From Nocardia brasiliensis NBRC 14402 (lineage in GTDB: Bacteria; Actinomycetota; Actinomycetes; Mycobacteriales; Mycobacteriaceae), in assembly GCF_000308475.2 (NCBI RefSeq), contig NZ_BAFT02000058.1:1-64000 (forward strand): 64,000 bases of DNA. Reading direction: 5' to 3'. The notes below the pieces were generated by a model. That model was not told the DNA's origin, did no database searches, and worked only from the letters and a program-made list of their open reading frames with translations. Made by a program: the position numbers and the translations under genes. Of the stretch, positions 1 to 8,999 are shown one piece after another. Position 1 is the stretch's first letter. Each line of letters starts with the position of its first letter.

Positions 1-258
1 CGCCTCGGCGGTGACGCGCAACCAGCCGACCATCTCCCGCCCGCCCATCACCATGGGCCGCACGATGTCCCGCGCGAGCAGGTCGTCGTGCTCGCGCGGG
101 TCGACCCGGACCAGCAGCCCGCCCTGCCCGCTGGCCGCCACCGCCATATTGCCGCCGATCAGGAAGGCCAAGCCGCCGAACATCTTTCGTTCCGACAGCG
201 CCGGCCCCGGGGTGATCATCAGCCGGATGCGATCGGCCAATTCCTCGTCATACGCCAT
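1..258 (-). CDS. TfoX/Sxy N-terminal domain protein (3' end cut by window)
   Basis: The minus-strand frame opens at ATG 258 and runs off the window edge after 86 codons without a stop. The visible part contains the pattern SERKMFGGLAFLIGGNMAVA followed by LLVRVDP, which is typical of the short TfoX N-terminal domain proteins common in actinomycetes. Their biochemical role is not established, and most consist of this domain alone (about 110 residues), so roughly three quarters of the gene is probably present. No operon partner is visible; the next gene also reads leftward but starts 1 kb away. Confidence 0.8.
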   Translation of the reverse strand, partial: MAYDEELADRIRLMITPGPALSERKMFGGLAFLIGGNMAVAASGQGGLLVRVDPREHDDLLARDIVRPMVMGGREMVGWLRVTAEA

Positions 259-294
259 GGCGGCATTGTCTCCCCGGGCACCGACAGGTTCCGG

Positions 295-1272
295 TCAAGC
301 ACCGATGGCCGCGGCGAACAGCGGCCAGGACAGGTGCACGTCGTCCTGCCAGTAGGTCCAGGCGTGCGTGCCCGCCGGACGCAGGTTCGCGGTGACCGGG
401 ATGCCGAGCTGATGCAGCCGATCCACGAACGGCCGGGTGCAGCCGCCGACGACGGTCTCCATCACACCGCCGACCAGGACCCGATCGATCAGCCGAACCG
501 GATTCCCGTCGATCCCGGTGTCGCTGATGCTGTCGTGCTCGCCGGGCGCACCGGTGCCCGAGGAGACGTACAGCGCCACCCCGCGCAGGCGATCAGCCTG
601 CACTGTCGGATCGTGCGCGAGCCACGCCGGATGGTCCGGCGCGCCCCACATGTTCGCCGCGTTCGCGCCGAACACCGCGAGCTGCGAGGTGACCAGCGCC
701 TGCGCCCCGGCGTCGCTGGTGCGCGGGCAGCCGCTGTAGGCCCCGACCGCCTGGTACATGCCGGGCGCGCCGATCGCCAGATTCAGCGCCGAGGTGGCCG
801 ACATGGAAAGTCCCGCAACGGCATTGCGCCCCGTCATGGCGAATCGCGATTCCAGCAGCGGCGGGAGCTCCCTGGTGAGGAAGGTGGTCCACTGATTGCG
901 GCCGAGCGCGGGATCGTCCTGCAGCCAGTCGGTGTAGAAGCTGGCCCGCCCGCCGATCGGCACGATCACGTTGACGTTCTTGTCCGCGAAGAAGTCCGCG
1001 ACGTCGGTGCGGCGCATCCACGGCCCGCCGTCCTCGCCACCGTCGACGGCATTGAGCAGATACAGCGCGGGTGCGCCCGCGCCGGGATGCGACATCCACA
1101 GGGTGATCGGCTTGTTCATCGCGGCGGAATGCACGACCACCTCTAGTTGCCGTCCGCCGAGCGGCCGCACGTCGAGGATGCGGGAATCGGGATCGGCGCC
1201 CGCCGTCACGGCCGGGACGATCGCGGCGAGCAGCACGAGCAGGGAAACCAGGCAACGCATCAGCCGGCGCAT
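295..1272 (-). CDS. Secreted esterase of the antigen 85 / mycolyltransferase-like alpha/beta-hydrolase family
   Basis: The 325-residue product starts with an N-terminal signal peptide (basic MRRLMR, hydrophobic core to about residue 20, cleavage likely near AGA-DP). The mature part shows the Ag85-type esterase D layout: SRILDVRPLGGRQLEVVVHS near the N-terminus, a GLSMSA nucleophile elbow with Ser156, and a late GTHAWTYW motif carrying the probable catalytic His. The family transfers mycoloyl groups onto trehalose or arabinogalactan, or acts as a simple esterase, outside the membrane. Length fits the family. The substrate cannot be told from sequence, so mycolyltransferase activity is an inference from the likely mycolic-acid host. 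Confidence 0.8.
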   Translation of the reverse strand: MRRLMRCLVSLLVLLAAIVPAVTAGADPDSRILDVRPLGGRQLEVVVHSAAMNKPITLWMSHPGAGAPALYLLNAVDGGEDGGPWMRRTDVADFFADKNVNVIVPIGGRASFYTDWLQDDPALGRNQWTTFLTRELPPLLESRFAMTGRNAVAGLSMSATSALNLAIGAPGMYQAVGAYSGCPRTSDAGAQALVTSQLAVFGANAANMWGAPDHPAWLAHDPTVQADRLRGVALYVSSGTGAPGEHDSISDTGIDGNPVRLIDRVLVGGVMETVVGGCTRPFVDRLHQLGIPVTANLRPAGTHAWTYWQDDVHLSWPLFAAAIGA

Positions 1273-1312
1273 GATGTCGAGTATCTATCAGCCGGATCGC
1301 GACCCGTGGCAT

Positions 1313-2020
1313 TCAGCGGGCGTGTTCGTCCGGCGAGTGAACACGCAGGTCGGTGATGCCATCGTCGGCGACCCCGGTTCGTTGCAGCCGTTCGGCTATC
1401 GACCAGCGAAGACGGCGCGGCAGATCGGGCGCCACCTGGGTCAGGTAGGCGTACAGCCATTCGGTACGTTCGACGAGGAACGGGAAGTCGGTGTTCATCA
1501 TCTTGCGGATCACCAGCATCGGCAGCGGCGCGTCGAGCGGGCGGAAGTCCTTGTTCCACAACCCGGATACGCCGCAGCCCGGATAGAACTGGCCGAGCAT
1601 CAGCCCGTCGGCCACCACGGCGGTCTTGCGCGCCTGATGCACCGCGTCGACCGGACCGTACCGGGTGAGGTCGGGGAACAGCGTGATGGCGGCCAGCATG
1701 CCGGCGTCGCGTCCCGCGGCGGCGCGCAGCGCGCGATAGATCTCGAAGGCGTCGTCCACCGCGGCGGTCATGGTGTCGACGGCCGGTTGCGCGCCGGGCA
1801 CGACGGCCACCCACAGGCTGTGGTGCGTCATCGTATGGCGCACAAAAGGACACACCGGCCCGTCCCGGCCCAGGGCGGGATCCGGACGGGCCAATCGGTC
1901 GGCGAGATACCGTAACAGCTTGTCCGCATGCGGGTTTCGCTCCGCCCAAGCGGCCGGGTCGTCGTAGACATTGCACCATTCGAGGCCGGTACGCGGCCCT
2001 ACCCGGGTGCGCGGGCTCAC
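1313..2020 (-). CDS. DUF6875-like protein next to NRPS
   Basis: This 235-residue soluble protein has no signal peptide or membrane segment. Features that stand out are CPFVRHTMTHHSLWVAVVPG in the first third and FYPGCGVSGLWNKDFRPLDAPLPMLVIRKM in the second half. I associate this pattern with the DUF6875 family found beside actinobacterial biosynthetic genes, but this is from memory and the function is unknown. The GTG start at 2020 has a GAGGG about 7-8 bases upstream. It lies 58 bp downstream of the NRPS stop on the same strand, so the two are probably co-transcribed and this protein may act on or accompany the peptide product. Confidence 0.6.
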   Translation of the reverse strand: MSPRTRVGPRTGLEWCNVYDDPAAWAERNPHADKLLRYLADRLARPDPALGRDGPVCPFVRHTMTHHSLWVAVVPGAQPAVDTMTAAVDDAFEIYRALRAAAGRDAGMLAAITLFPDLTRYGPVDAVHQARKTAVVADGLMLGQFYPGCGVSGLWNKDFRPLDAPLPMLVIRKMMNTDFPFLVERTEWLYAYLTQVAPDLPRRLRWSIAERLQRTGVADDGITDLRVHSPDEHAR

Positions 2021-2078
2021 GACCGGCCCTCGCCCGGGGTGGCGAAACCACCTGTGCGCGGACCGAAATACACGTGGT

Positions 2079-5000
2079 TCACTGTTCCCGTGCCGCCGTC
2101 ACGGTTACCGCCGTGCGTTCCAGATGGCGGGCCAGGATCGGCCCGATCACGGCGACGACATCGGAATTGGTGAGCTGAGCATGCGTCGCCGCCACCGGAT
2201 GTTCGATGAGATCGCCCGTGACGTAGGGCCGCCACATCTCGGCACCGAACAGCTCGGTCATCCCGCGGGTCGCCGAAAAGTACAGCAGGTCACCGTCGTA
2301 CACACCGGGGCGGTAGCCGTGCGCGAGGGCCACACCGTCCACGTAACCGCGGTGCAGCCGCTCGAGCTGGAGCGCGGACAGACCGGTGCCGAACGACGCA
2401 CCCGCGCGCGCCAATTCGGCGGCGGCCTCGTCGGCACTCAGCTCCGGGGCGGCGTCGGCGTCCAGTGGTTCGTCACCGAGCAAGTGGGTCAACAGATCTC
2501 GCATCCGGGGCACCGGCGGCGGTGCGGCACCGTCCGGGACGACGACGCTGTCCAGCATGGCCAGCGCGCCGACGGCGGCGCCGCGCGCCCGCAGCCGCAC
2601 CGCGATCGCGTGCGCGATCTGCCCGCCGAGCGACCAGCCCAGCAGGTGATACGGGCCCTCGGGTTGGGCGCGAACCATCGTCGCGACATAGCTGTCGGCC
2701 AGTTCGTCGATGGTGCCGATGGTCTCGCCCTGGCCGGTCAGCGTCGGCGCCTGCAGCCCGTACACCGGCCGGTCGGTGATGTAGCGGGCCAGCCCGGCAT
2801 AGCACCAGGCCAGCGGCACCGCGGAATGCACGCAGAACAGCGGTGGCCGAGTACCGTTGCCGCGCAGGGCGAGTAGCACACCGAGCGCGTCGTCCGCGGT
2901 GTCCGCGCCGTCGTAGCCCGAGATGCGCGCCGCGAGTGCGCCGACCGTCGGCGTGGTGTACAGCCAGCGCACGGTGACCGGAACGCCGGTGGCGGCCGCC
3001 AGCTCGGCGGAAACCGCCACGCCCAGCAGGGAATTCCCGCCCAGTTCGAAGAAGTCGTCGACCAGGCCGACCCGCGACTGCCCGGTCGCCCGCTCGATCT
3101 GCGCGGCGACCAACCGCTCGGTGTCGGTCTCGGGCGCGACGTAGGGACGGGGCGCGGCCACCGGTGGCGGCAGCGCGCCGCGATCCAGTTTCCCGTTGCC
3201 CGACACCGGCAATCGATCGAGTTCGACGAGCGCCGCGGGCACCAGCGCCGCGGGCAGCATGCCGCGCAGTCGGCGTGCGGTCGTCGCCGGATCGAACCGC
3301 GCGCCCGGCGCGGGCACCACATAGGCGACCAGGCGCGCCTCGGATCGTCCCGGGTCGGCGACGGTCACCACGGCCTGCGCGATCTCGGGGCCCGCGAGCA
3401 GGGCCGATTCGATCTCGGCGGGCTCGATCCGCCGCCCGCGCACCTCGACCTGCCCGTCTATCCGGCCGAGGAATTCGAAGGCGCCGTCGGGGCTCGCGCT
3501 CACCAGATCGCCGGTGCGATACAGCCGTTGGCCGATGCCGAACGGGTCGGCGATGAAACGCACCGCGGTGCCCGCCGGATCCCGCAGATAACCGTCGGCG
3601 ACCCCGATGCCGCCGAGATACAGCTCGCCCCGCGCGCCGGGCGGCACCCGGACCAGCCGCGAATCGAACACCACCGCAAGCACTCCCGGCAGCGCCGCAC
3701 CGATCGATACCGGTTCGCCGGGACGCATCGCCTCGGTTTGCGTTGCCATGACGGTGGTTTCGGTCGGCCCGTACCCGTTGAACAGGCGCACGTGCGGCGC
3801 CCATGCGCGGACCAGCTCCGGCGGGCACGTCTCACCGCCGACCACCACGGCGCGCAGCCCCGGTACCGCGGTCGGTGACAAGGTCGCGAGCACCGCGGGC
3901 GTGGTGAGGAAGTGGGTGGCGCCGCTGTGCTCGAGCAACCGTGCGAGCGCGCCGCCTGCGACCACGGCGGGCGATGTCACCACCAGTCGGGCGCCGGCCG
4001 CGAAACAGCTCAGCAGCTCGAGCAGGTGCGCGTCGAACGACGGCGCGTGCGCATGCAGCACCACCGAATCCCGTTCCACCCCATAGTGTCCGAGGATGTA
4101 GTCGGTCAGCGAGCCGAGACCGCGGTGGGTGACCAGCACCCCTTTCGGCACTCCCGTGGTGCCCGAGGTGTAGATCAAGTAGGCGGGGTGGTCCGGCCGT
4201 AGCGAGCGCGGCCGCTCGGCATCGTCGATCGGTGTACCCGGCCGGCGCACCACCTGTGTCACCGCACGGACATCGTCGAGCAGCTGCCACTGCACGCTGC
4301 ACCGGACCGCGCCCACCAGCTCCCCGGTGTCGCAGGGCAGCAGCTTGCGCACCGAGGTGACCGTAAGCCCTTGGCGCGCGCCGGAATCCGCGATCACCGC
4401 GGCGATCCGCGCGGGCGGGTCGGCCGGGTCGATCGGGACGAAGCAGGCGCCGGATTTGGCGACGGCCCACAGCGCGAGCACCGACTCCAGCGAGCGCGGC
4501 ACGGCCACGGCGACGAACTCGCCGGGCCGCGCTCCGGCCGCCATCAGCTGCCGGGCCCACCGGGTCGAGCGCTCGTCGAGTTCGCGATAGGTCATGGTGC
4601 GCGTGCCGTCCTGCACCGCGACGGCGTCGGGCACCAGCCCCGCGCGCAGCAGATCGGGCAGCACCCGGATCGGACCTCTCGGCTCGACGGCCACCGGCGT
4701 TGGCGGCGCGAGATCCAATGCCGGTGTAGGGCAGTCGGTTCCGGCAGCGAGGAAGCGCGCGAAGTAGTCCAGGAACATGCGATGCTGCCAGGCCACCAGG
4801 TCGTATCGGTAGCGCGCCGGGTTGGCGTGAAAATCGATGCTCACCGAGCGCTCGTCCGGACCGGCCTGGTAGCCGTTGACGAGCAGGTCTTCCACCGGCC
4901 CGAGCGAAAGCAGCCGCGCCTGCCCGGTCAGCGCGCCGAGACTGAGCGGCTCGGTGAAGCCGAGCACGTTGACCACCGGACCGAAGCCGCCGCGTTCGAC

Positions 5001-6266
5001 GTGCTGCTGCCCGCGATCGCGCTGCATGTCCTCGTAGCGATACCGCTGATGCCGCAGCGCGCCGATCACGCGCGAACGCACCTGCGCGATCACCGTGCCG
5101 ACCGTCGCGGTGTCCAGACCGGACAACCGCAGCGGCACCACGTTCGACATCGACCCCGCCGACCGGCGCAGCGCCGCGGTCGGGCGCGCGGTGACCGGCA
5201 GCGTCAGGGTGACCTCGTCGCGCCCGGTCATCCGCGCCAGATAGCAGGCGAACGCCGCGACCGCGAGTTCCGGGAAGGTGGCGCCGTGCGTGGCACGCGC
5301 GGCGGCGAGCAGTTCGGCCGTCGCGGCGTCCAGTGTCGCGCTCACCCGGTGCGGCCGAGGCTCGGGCGCGGCGGGACGACCGGCCAGGCCGACCGGTTCG
5401 GTGAGCGTGTGGAGCTGCTCGCGCCAATAGTCCCGGTCCGTCTCGGCGCGCGCCGAATCCTGGTATCGGCGTTCGTCTTCCAGCAGCTCCGGCACGGTGA
5501 GCGCCCGCCCGGCAGCTGATTGCGACACCTTCGACGACGTCAGCGAACTACTCACCGCCGCAACGTTTTCCATCGTCATACTGGCGTAGGAGCCGGTGCG
5601 CGGGGCACTGTCGGGAACGGCGCGCGCCGACCGGCGCAGCACCCGGGTGGTCGAGCGGCGGCGACCGGCCTCGGCGGGTCCACCGGTTTCGGTCGCGCAG
5701 TCGCTCACGGCGTCGAGCCGGTGCGCCGCAACGACTTCCGCGCGGTAGAGCTCACCGGTGCGCCGCAGCACCGCCGCCGCGCCCACCCCGTCCAGCACGA
5801 TGTGATGGCTGCGCAGATACAGCAGGTGATGATCCGGTCCGACCTGGAACACCGTCGCGACGGTGAGCTGATCGGTGAGCGGGTCGAGCGGTGCGCTGTA
5901 GTCGCGCTCCATCAGCTCCAAGGCCGCGGCCATCGGGTCGGCCTGGTCGGTCAGCCGCATCCGCCGGATCGGCAGCTCCGCCGCGGCGGGCACGTACTGG
6001 CGCGGATATCCGTCGACCACCCGGAAACGCAGGTGCGGTGACTGCAGTTCGTGGGCCGCGCGCCGGGCGCAGCGCGACATCAGGCCGATCTCGAGCGGAC
6101 CCGACAGATCCAGGTACATCGCGACCGTGATCGGCACCCCCGGATGCAACTGCTGGGCCACCCACCAGCGCAGCTGCGCCGTCGACAGCGGGTACATCGG
6201 CTGTGCCGTGGCGTCGGCTCCGGTCAACACGCCTCCCTGCGATTCGGAAAGCCACCGCTGAATCAT
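2079..6266 (-). CDS. Single-module nonribosomal peptide synthetase (C-A-T-TE)
   Basis: The 1395-residue enzyme has four domains. The condensation domain (about 20-500) keeps an intact HHxxxDG motif at 154-160. The adenylation domain (about 525-1025) shows LIYTSGTTGVPKG, NGYGPTETTV, YRTGDLV and the core Lys in SGNGKLDR. A carrier domain follows with FFELGGNSLLG. The C-terminal thioesterase has GWSLGG as nucleophile elbow. Reading the substrate pocket by eye against GrsA gives approximately D-A-L-L-V-G-G-V-M-K, which I cannot assign to an amino acid. A leading condensation domain in a stand-alone module suggests it acylates or condenses with a partner supplied elsewhere. About 70 low-complexity residues between HHxxxDG and DYWREQL look like an insertion. 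Product unknown. Confidence 0.95.
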   Translation of the reverse strand: MIQRWLSESQGGVLTGADATAQPMYPLSTAQLRWWVAQQLHPGVPITVAMYLDLSGPLEIGLMSRCARRAAHELQSPHLRFRVVDGYPRQYVPAAAELPIRRMRLTDQADPMAAALELMERDYSAPLDPLTDQLTVATVFQVGPDHHLLYLRSHHIVLDGVGAAAVLRRTGELYRAEVVAAHRLDAVSDCATETGGPAEAGRRRSTTRVLRRSARAVPDSAPRTGSYASMTMENVAAVSSSLTSSKVSQSAAGRALTVPELLEDERRYQDSARAETDRDYWREQLHTLTEPVGLAGRPAAPEPRPHRVSATLDAATAELLAAARATHGATFPELAVAAFACYLARMTGRDEVTLTLPVTARPTAALRRSAGSMSNVVPLRLSGLDTATVGTVIAQVRSRVIGALRHQRYRYEDMQRDRGQQHVERGGFGPVVNVLGFTEPLSLGALTGQARLLSLGPVEDLLVNGYQAGPDERSVSIDFHANPARYRYDLVAWQHRMFLDYFARFLAAGTDCPTPALDLAPPTPVAVEPRGPIRVLPDLLRAGLVPDAVAVQDGTRTMTYRELDERSTRWARQLMAAGARPGEFVAVAVPRSLESVLALWAVAKSGACFVPIDPADPPARIAAVIADSGARQGLTVTSVRKLLPCDTGELVGAVRCSVQWQLLDDVRAVTQVVRRPGTPIDDAERPRSLRPDHPAYLIYTSGTTGVPKGVLVTHRGLGSLTDYILGHYGVERDSVVLHAHAPSFDAHLLELLSCFAAGARLVVTSPAVVAGGALARLLEHSGATHFLTTPAVLATLSPTAVPGLRAVVVGGETCPPELVRAWAPHVRLFNGYGPTETTVMATQTEAMRPGEPVSIGAALPGVLAVVFDSRLVRVPPGARGELYLGGIGVADGYLRDPAGTAVRFIADPFGIGQRLYRTGDLVSASPDGAFEFLGRIDGQVEVRGRRIEPAEIESALLAGPEIAQAVVTVADPGRSEARLVAYVVPAPGARFDPATTARRLRGMLPAALVPAALVELDRLPVSGNGKLDRGALPPPVAAPRPYVAPETDTERLVAAQIERATGQSRVGLVDDFFELGGNSLLGVAVSAELAAATGVPVTVRWLYTTPTVGALAARISGYDGADTADDALGVLLALRGNGTRPPLFCVHSAVPLAWCYAGLARYITDRPVYGLQAPTLTGQGETIGTIDELADSYVATMVRAQPEGPYHLLGWSLGGQIAHAIAVRLRARGAAVGALAMLDSVVVPDGAAPPPVPRMRDLLTHLLGDEPLDADAAPELSADEAAAELARAGASFGTGLSALQLERLHRGYVDGVALAHGYRPGVYDGDLLYFSATRGMTELFGAEMWRPYVTGDLIEHPVAATHAQLTNSDVVAVIGPILARHLERTAVTVTAAREQ

Positions 6267-6445
6267 CCAGGGGCAAACTTACGGCATCCAGGCGTGAACC
6301 CTCCGTAATTTCAGCACAATCGGCGCGTGCATGAGCGGCTACCTGCCCAGATGGTCTGATCCCGCCCATCGGCTCCCCATCGATGCCCGACCCCGGCCGA
6401 CGGACGAGCACACCCGGCGCTATACGAAGAAGACACCGAGGCGTG

Positions 6446-7249
6446 TCAGCGCACGCGCGCCCGCACCAGTTCCCGCGCGGCGACGCGATACCGGTCGGCG
6501 ATGAGCCGGACCACGGCGGGATGGACCCCGATGGGTTCGGCCACGCCGTCGGCCCCGGCGTCGTGCAGACGCTCGTGGAACAGCCCGTGCGCCAGCAGAT
6601 AGGACGCGACGAAAACTCGCTCGGCCCCGGAAGCACGCAGCGCGGCAACGACATCCGCGACACGCGGCGCACCGGTGGCGATATAGCCGAGCCGGACCGG
6701 CGTGTCCAGCCGTTCGGCCAGCATCGCGGCGGCGCGGCGGACATCCTGGCGCGCACGGGGATCCGAGGAACCCGCGGCGGCGAACACGACCGCGTCCCCG
6801 GGCCGCCACCCCGCGGCGCGCAGCCGCATGGTCATGATCCGGGCCAGCGCCGGGTCCGGCCCCATAGCCGGGGTGATCGCCACCGCGCCGTGACCGCTGT
6901 CGGCCACTTCCCGCGGCACATCCTGATAGACGTGGTACCCGGAGGCGAGGAAGGCCGGAACAACCACGGCGGGAACGGATTCCCCCGCCGGGCCGGTCAG
7001 GTCGCGCAGCACCTCGGCCGGTGACGGGCCGAGCACATCGACGAAGGCCGTCCGCAATGCGGGCACGGCCGCCTGCTGCGGTCCGGGAACGAGGGGAAGG
7101 GGTTCCCGGGCCGCAGCGGCGGCGGCGTCGCGCCCCGAAACCGCGACGCCGAGTTCGTTGCCGACCGCTTCGGCCAGCGCGGCGATCATCTCGACGCCGC
7201 GTGCGCTCCTGGTGCCGTGCGCGACGAGCACCAGTGCGGGGGCGCTCAC
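6446..7249 (-). CDS. Sirohydrochlorin chelatase (CbiX/SirB type)
   Basis: The 267-residue protein inserts a metal into sirohydrochlorin, the last step to siroheme, the prosthetic group of nitrite reductase NirB. LVLVAHGTRSARG at the N-terminus supplies the chelatase His; a second half-domain with VRLGYIATGAPRVADVVAAL follows, the doubled CbiX layout. I chose GTG 7249 because it overlaps the stop of the upstream gene by four bases (GTGA) and begins directly before the conserved motif; the open frame extends 31 codons further upstream with no homology-like content. It is the last gene of the nirB-nirD-hemD-cbiX run. Whether it inserts iron or cobalt cannot be read; the nitrite context favours iron. 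Confidence 0.88.
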   Translation of the reverse strand: MSAPALVLVAHGTRSARGVEMIAALAEAVGNELGVAVSGRDAAAAAAREPLPLVPGPQQAAVPALRTAFVDVLGPSPAEVLRDLTGPAGESVPAVVVPAFLASGYHVYQDVPREVADSGHGAVAITPAMGPDPALARIMTMRLRAAGWRPGDAVVFAAAGSSDPRARQDVRRAAAMLAERLDTPVRLGYIATGAPRVADVVAALRASGAERVFVASYLLAHGLFHERLHDAGADGVAEPIGVHPAVVRLIADRYRVAARELVRARVR

Positions 7250-8529
7250 CACGCCCCAATGGTCTGGGCGTGCCGCAGTGGCGTGCCGAAACCGGGCATC
7301 TGCGGCCCACCGAGTTCGGGCCGCGGGTTGTTGTCGACGCATTCGGCCGCGTCCATGGCCAGCCGGTAGCCGCGCTTGACCACGGTCTGGATCGCCTTCG
7401 GCGCACCGAGTCCGGCGCGCAGCCGGGCGATCGCGGTTTCCACCGCGTGCGTGTCGTCACCGCCGCCGGGCAGCGCCGCGAGCAGGTGCTCCCGGGAGAC
7501 CACCCGGCCGGGCTGCCTGGCCAGCGACCGCATCAGCGCCATCGGCGCGGGCGCCAGCTGGCGCACCTCACCGTCGACGACCACGCAGCCGCCGCGCACG
7601 CTCAGCGTGTGGCCCGCGGCGTAGATCCGGTTGGCCCGGCGCGGCAGTTCCTCGGCGACGTGCCGGGCCAGCGCACCGAGGCGGGCCCGCCCCGGCATGG
7701 AGGTCGGCACGCCCAGCTCTTCCAGCGGCGCCGCGGTGATCGGCCCGACGCACGCGGCCAGCACCCGGCCGCGCAGCGCGTGCAACAACCCGTCGAGCAA
7801 CCCGGTTTCCTTGGCGCGCATCAACATCGACGCGACGGCGGGCGCGCTGGTGAACGTGACGCAGTCCAGGCTGTAGGTGACGATGGCCTCGATCAGCTGG
7901 TCCATCGGCTGCTGATCCGGCGGCGGCTCCCAGCGATACACCGGCACCGGCACGACATCCGCACCGGCGCAACGCAATACCTCGCAGAAGTCGGGCACCG
8001 GCTCCCACTCGGTGGTCGCGCCGTGCAGCTGCACCGCGATCCGCACCCCGTCCACGCCCTCGGCGAGCAGATGATCGAGCACCTCGGCCGAGGACTCGGA
8101 CGCGGGCGACCACTCCTCGCGCAGTTCGGCCGCGCGGATGGCGCCCTTGGCCTTCGGGCCGCGCGCCAGCACCCGGGTGGACGCGAGCGTGCTCCGCAGT
8201 TGTTCCGCGATCCCCCAGCCCTCGGCCGCCTCCATCCAGCCGCGGAAGCCGATGCCGGTGGTGGCGACCACGATCTGCGGCGGATCGACGACCAGCTGGC
8301 GGGTCACCCGCTCCAGTTCGTCGTCATCGGCGAGCGGGATGATGCGAATGGCGGGTGCGAACACCACGCCGGCGCCCCGGCGGACCAGCAGGGTGGCGAA
8401 CTCGTCGGCGCGTCGCGCCGCCGTGACGCCGATGGTGAATCCCGCGAGACAGGCGGTTGCGTCGGGAGTCGGCCCGCCGGTCACCCGGCCACCGCCCCCC
8501 ATCGAGTCGCTTCGCGATGCTGTGCTCAT
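7246..8529 (-). CDS. Uroporphyrinogen-III synthase fused to a winged-helix DNA-binding domain
   Basis: Residues about 15-275 form a HemD (HEM4) domain (FTIGVTAARRADEFATLLVRRGA at the start, SAPAVASMLMRAKETGLLDGL later). Residues about 290-395 form an OmpR/PhoB-type winged helix (VVSREHLLAALPGGGDDTHAVETAI, then TVVKRGYRLAM). HemD cyclises hydroxymethylbilane to the siroheme and heme precursor. The same fusion occurs as Rv0260c in M. tuberculosis. ATG 8529 is chosen: it lies four bases after the nirD stop; an ATG 33 bases upstream would overlap nirD. The fused domain has no receiver domain, so it may sense tetrapyrrole flux and bind DNA, possibly near this nitrite locus; that role is inferred. 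Confidence 0.9.
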   Translation of the reverse strand: MSTASRSDSMGGGGRVTGGPTPDATACLAGFTIGVTAARRADEFATLLVRRGAGVVFAPAIRIIPLADDDELERVTRQLVVDPPQIVVATTGIGFRGWMEAAEGWGIAEQLRSTLASTRVLARGPKAKGAIRAAELREEWSPASESSAEVLDHLLAEGVDGVRIAVQLHGATTEWEPVPDFCEVLRCAGADVVPVPVYRWEPPPDQQPMDQLIEAIVTYSLDCVTFTSAPAVASMLMRAKETGLLDGLLHALRGRVLAACVGPITAAPLEELGVPTSMPGRARLGALARHVAEELPRRANRIYAAGHTLSVRGGCVVVDGEVRQLAPAPMALMRSLARQPGRVVSREHLLAALPGGGDDTHAVETAIARLRAGLGAPKAIQTVVKRGYRLAMDAAECVDNNPRPELGGPQMPGFGTPLRHAQTIGAW

Positions 8530-8533
8530 TGGT

Positions 8534-8944
8534 TCATCCGTCCGAGGAAGCGAGCTCGGCAACCACCGGCTCGTTGGAAATCGACACGATGCCGTCGGTC
8601 ACGCTCACCGCGTATACCGGCAGCATTGCCGATTCGTCGTCCAGGCAACGCCCGTCGACCAGTGAGAAGGCCTGCTTGAGCAGGGGCGACGCGACGACGG
8701 GCACGCCGCCGCGGTCGCCGACGATCCCGCGCGACATGACCGCCGCGCGTCCGAACGGATCTATGTTGCCCACGGCGTACAGCATGCCGTCGGGCAGTAG
8801 GAACAGGGCGGCCTGCCGGCCACCTTTCAGCAACACCGCGACGCCGCGGCCGGGGATCAGGTAGTCGAGCCGGCACGCCTGTGTCCAGCCGGTGGCGGTA
8901 GCAGCGGCAATGCCGGGGGTATCGATCACGGTCATCGGTGTCAT
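8534..8944 (-). CDS. nirD: Nitrite reductase (NADH) small subunit NirD
   Basis: This 136-residue Rieske-fold subunit partners NirB in assimilatory reduction of nitrite to ammonium. Recognisable segments are VAVLLKGGRQAALFLLPDGMLYAVGNIDPF and SPLLKQAFSLVDGRCLDDE. As in other NirD proteins, the Cys-His pairs that would hold a [2Fe-2S] cluster are absent. It lies 55 bp downstream of nirB and four bases upstream of the hemD fusion, which indicates one transcript. Confidence 0.95.
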   Translation of the reverse strand: MTPMTVIDTPGIAAATATGWTQACRLDYLIPGRGVAVLLKGGRQAALFLLPDGMLYAVGNIDPFGRAAVMSRGIVGDRGGVPVVASPLLKQAFSLVDGRCLDDESAMLPVYAVSVTDGIVSISNEPVVAELASSDG

Positions 8945-8999
8945 CCTCCAAACGCCTTACTCATTGGTACCGGCGTCCTGTTTCTATGGGGTTAAGCCG

